From: Pseudodonghicola xiamenensis DSM 18339
GTDB taxonomy: Bacteria; Pseudomonadota; Alphaproteobacteria; Rhodobacterales; Rhodobacteraceae
Reading direction: 5' to 3'
Length of the DNA: 64,000 nucleotides
Assembly (NCBI RefSeq): GCF_000429365.1
Contig: NZ_AUBS01000004.1
Span: 186,001 to 250,000, forward strand
Part shown: one piece after another, positions 63,121-64,000 of the stretch
Position numbering within the stretch: position 1 is the stretch's first letter
Layout of the letters: each line of letters starts with the position of its first letter
The notes under the pieces: model-generated
The model's database searches: none
Told to the model about the DNA's origin: nothing
What the model saw: the letters and a program-made list of their open reading frames with translations, nothing else
Made by a program: the position numbers and the translations under genes

Positions 63121-63705
63121 ATGGACGGCGATTTCAGAACCGAATTTGTACGCGAACCGGGGGCGCTGAAACAGCATCCCGCGCTGGTGCTGAACGCGGA
63201 TTACCGGCCGCTCTCCTATTATCCCCTGTCGCTCTGGTCCTGGCAGGAGGCGATCAAGGCGGCTTTCCTCGACAGGGTCGATATCGTGGCGGAATACGAC
63301 GAATACGTCCGAAGCCCCACGACAAGGATAAGGATGCCCAGCGTTGTCGTGCTGAAAGATTATGTAACACCTCAAAAGCGCGTGGCCTTCACGCGCTTTA
63401 ATCTTTTCTTGCGGGACGAATTTCGTTGCCAATACTGCGGCGCCAAGGGCGATCTGACCTTCGACCATGTGGTGCCGCGGGCCTCGGGCGGGATCACCAG
63501 CTGGGAAAACGTCGTTGCGGCCTGTTCGCCCTGCAACCTTAAAAAGGGGTCGAAAAGCCTGCGCCGTGCCGGCATGTCTCTGTTTCGTCCGCCGCGACAG
63601 CCAAGTGCCGAGGAACTGCGCAACACTGGCCGCAAGTTCCCGCCCAACCACCTGCACGCGAGCTGGATGGATTTTCTGTATTGGGATGCGGAACTGGAGG
63701 CCTGA
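63121..63705 (+). CDS. HNH endonuclease family protein
   Basis: A 194-residue protein with a C-terminal HNH nuclease-type domain: zinc knuckle CQYCG (Cys103, Cys106), the catalytic-type His116 in DHVVPRASGG, Asn130 and the second zinc pair CSPC (Cys135, Cys138). The N-terminal part (ALVLNADYRPLSYYPLSLWSW, in part, residues 21-40) is the usual one of this widespread chromosomal group in alphaproteobacteria. There is no restriction or phage context, and the biological role is unknown. The start at 63121 gives the family N-terminus; an upstream in-frame ATG at 63055 lies in the promoter region. Confidence 0.9.
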   Translation: MDGDFRTEFVREPGALKQHPALVLNADYRPLSYYPLSLWSWQEAIKAAFLDRVDIVAEYDEYVRSPTTRIRMPSVVVLKDYVTPQKRVAFTRFNLFLRDEFRCQYCGAKGDLTFDHVVPRASGGITSWENVVAACSPCNLKKGSKSLRRAGMSLFRPPRQPSAEELRNTGRKFPPNHLHASWMDFLYWDAELEA

Positions 63706-64000
63706 GCGGGACCAGGTCACTGTTCTGGACAGAGGACCTTGAAACTCACAAAACCGGGTTTCAGATGTCCGAAATGACGCATCGGCGTCTCAAACGCGGG
63801 TTTTGGGGTTCTGGCGGCTGCCTGCAGTAAGGTTTTGCATCGTGAAGCCAGGCTGTCTGTGGGCGGGCGGCATGGCAGGCGAGGCCACGGCAGAGAGAGT
63901 GGCCGCACCGCCCCGGTTGGGAATGCCGAACCCGACCCAAACGGTTGGTCGAGCCAGGCACCGGGCGCCGCCTCCTCGGCTCATTACTGCCGGTCGCAGT
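63706..64000. other. Terminal region, no gene seen
   Basis: The last 295 bases have an inverted repeat GAAAC/GTTTC (63741-63762) soon after the HNH stop, possibly a weak stop. Several short minus-strand frames cross the region without a recognisable family. The next gene must begin outside the window. Confidence 0.4.

Noticed and set aside
1-64000. CRISPR arrays, rRNA, insertion sequences, prophage and toxin-antitoxin systems.
   Set aside because: No regularly spaced direct repeats, rRNA stretches, transposase or integrase motifs were seen.

Overview
The window is GC-rich chromosomal DNA from an alphaproteobacterium, most likely a member of the Rhodobacteraceae (Rhodobacterales). The support is a perfect GTTC-N7-GTTC SOS box upstream of lexA, the linkage trpG-trpD-trpC-moaC-moeA-lexA, a B12-dependent class II ribonucleotide reductase (nrdJ), the double-cold-shock-domain protein, a 47-residue membrane protein downstream of gap, and GC-rich intergenic repeats. 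Genes are dense, mostly housekeeping, and often overlap by ATGA or TGATG. I see no phage, insertion sequence, rRNA or CRISPR array. The only tRNA is tRNA-Pro(UGG).

Layout. 1-2.1 kb: 3' end of uvrA and a patatin-like lipase. 2.1-3.9 kb: a small DUF2892 membrane protein, a CatB-type acetyltransferase and a secreted RcnB-like protein. 4.0-7.1 kb: valine catabolism (acyl-CoA dehydrogenase, 3-hydroxyisobutyryl-CoA hydrolase, 3-hydroxyisobutyrate dehydrogenase; the last two share one open frame). 7.3-10.9 kb: YbdK-type ligase, a methyltransferase-like protein, an L,D-transpeptidase and a small unknown protein. 11.0-13.5 kb: mmsA with a divergent LysR regulator. 13.6-20.1 kb: CBS-domain protein, coaD, gap, DUF808 protein, gltA, gltX. 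20.2-27.8 kb: comEC facing lexA, then moeA, moaC, trpC, ung, trpD and trpG, with four successive ATGA-type overlaps from trpG to moeA. 28-36.8 kb: an accessory-looking stretch between trpG and trpE (deacetylase-like protein, AraC and HxlR regulators, PEBP-like protein, Pit transporter, Nudix, GH25 lysozyme, one unknown gene, a cysteine-synthase-like enzyme). 36.9-45.1 kb: trpE, a SurA/PpiD-type chaperone, an aminotransferase, gpt, fabI, pdxH, the cold-shock protein, DUF192 protein, tRNA-Pro. 45.4-49.3 kb: nrdJ with an NrdR-like control region and a long leader. 49.6-51.8 kb: an RTX protein followed by three paralogous small exported EF-hand proteins. 51.9-64 kb: aminotransferase, cysS, cimA, a phytoene-synthase-fold protein, MFS transporter, DNA glycosylase, esterase, oleate hydratase, VOC protein, pseudouridine synthase and HNH protein.

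How the genes fit together. The 4-12.5 kb part holds four consecutive enzymes of valine/isobutyrate breakdown (isobutyryl-CoA to propionyl-CoA). The trp genes are split: trpE is about 9 kb from trpG, and ung is embedded between trpD and trpC with overlaps on both sides. cimA gives a citramalate route to isoleucine. nrdJ makes dNTP synthesis depend on B12 and carries the expected NrdR-type operator.

The most interesting leads are a cysteine-rich 15-codon leader ORF upstream of cysS, the calcium-binding cluster at 49.7-51.8 kb, the stop-less hydrolase/dehydrogenase fusion with an intact internal ribosome site, the embedded ung, a Pho box at pit, and several unassigned inverted or direct repeats. 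All functional calls rest on reading motifs by eye; no database search was run.
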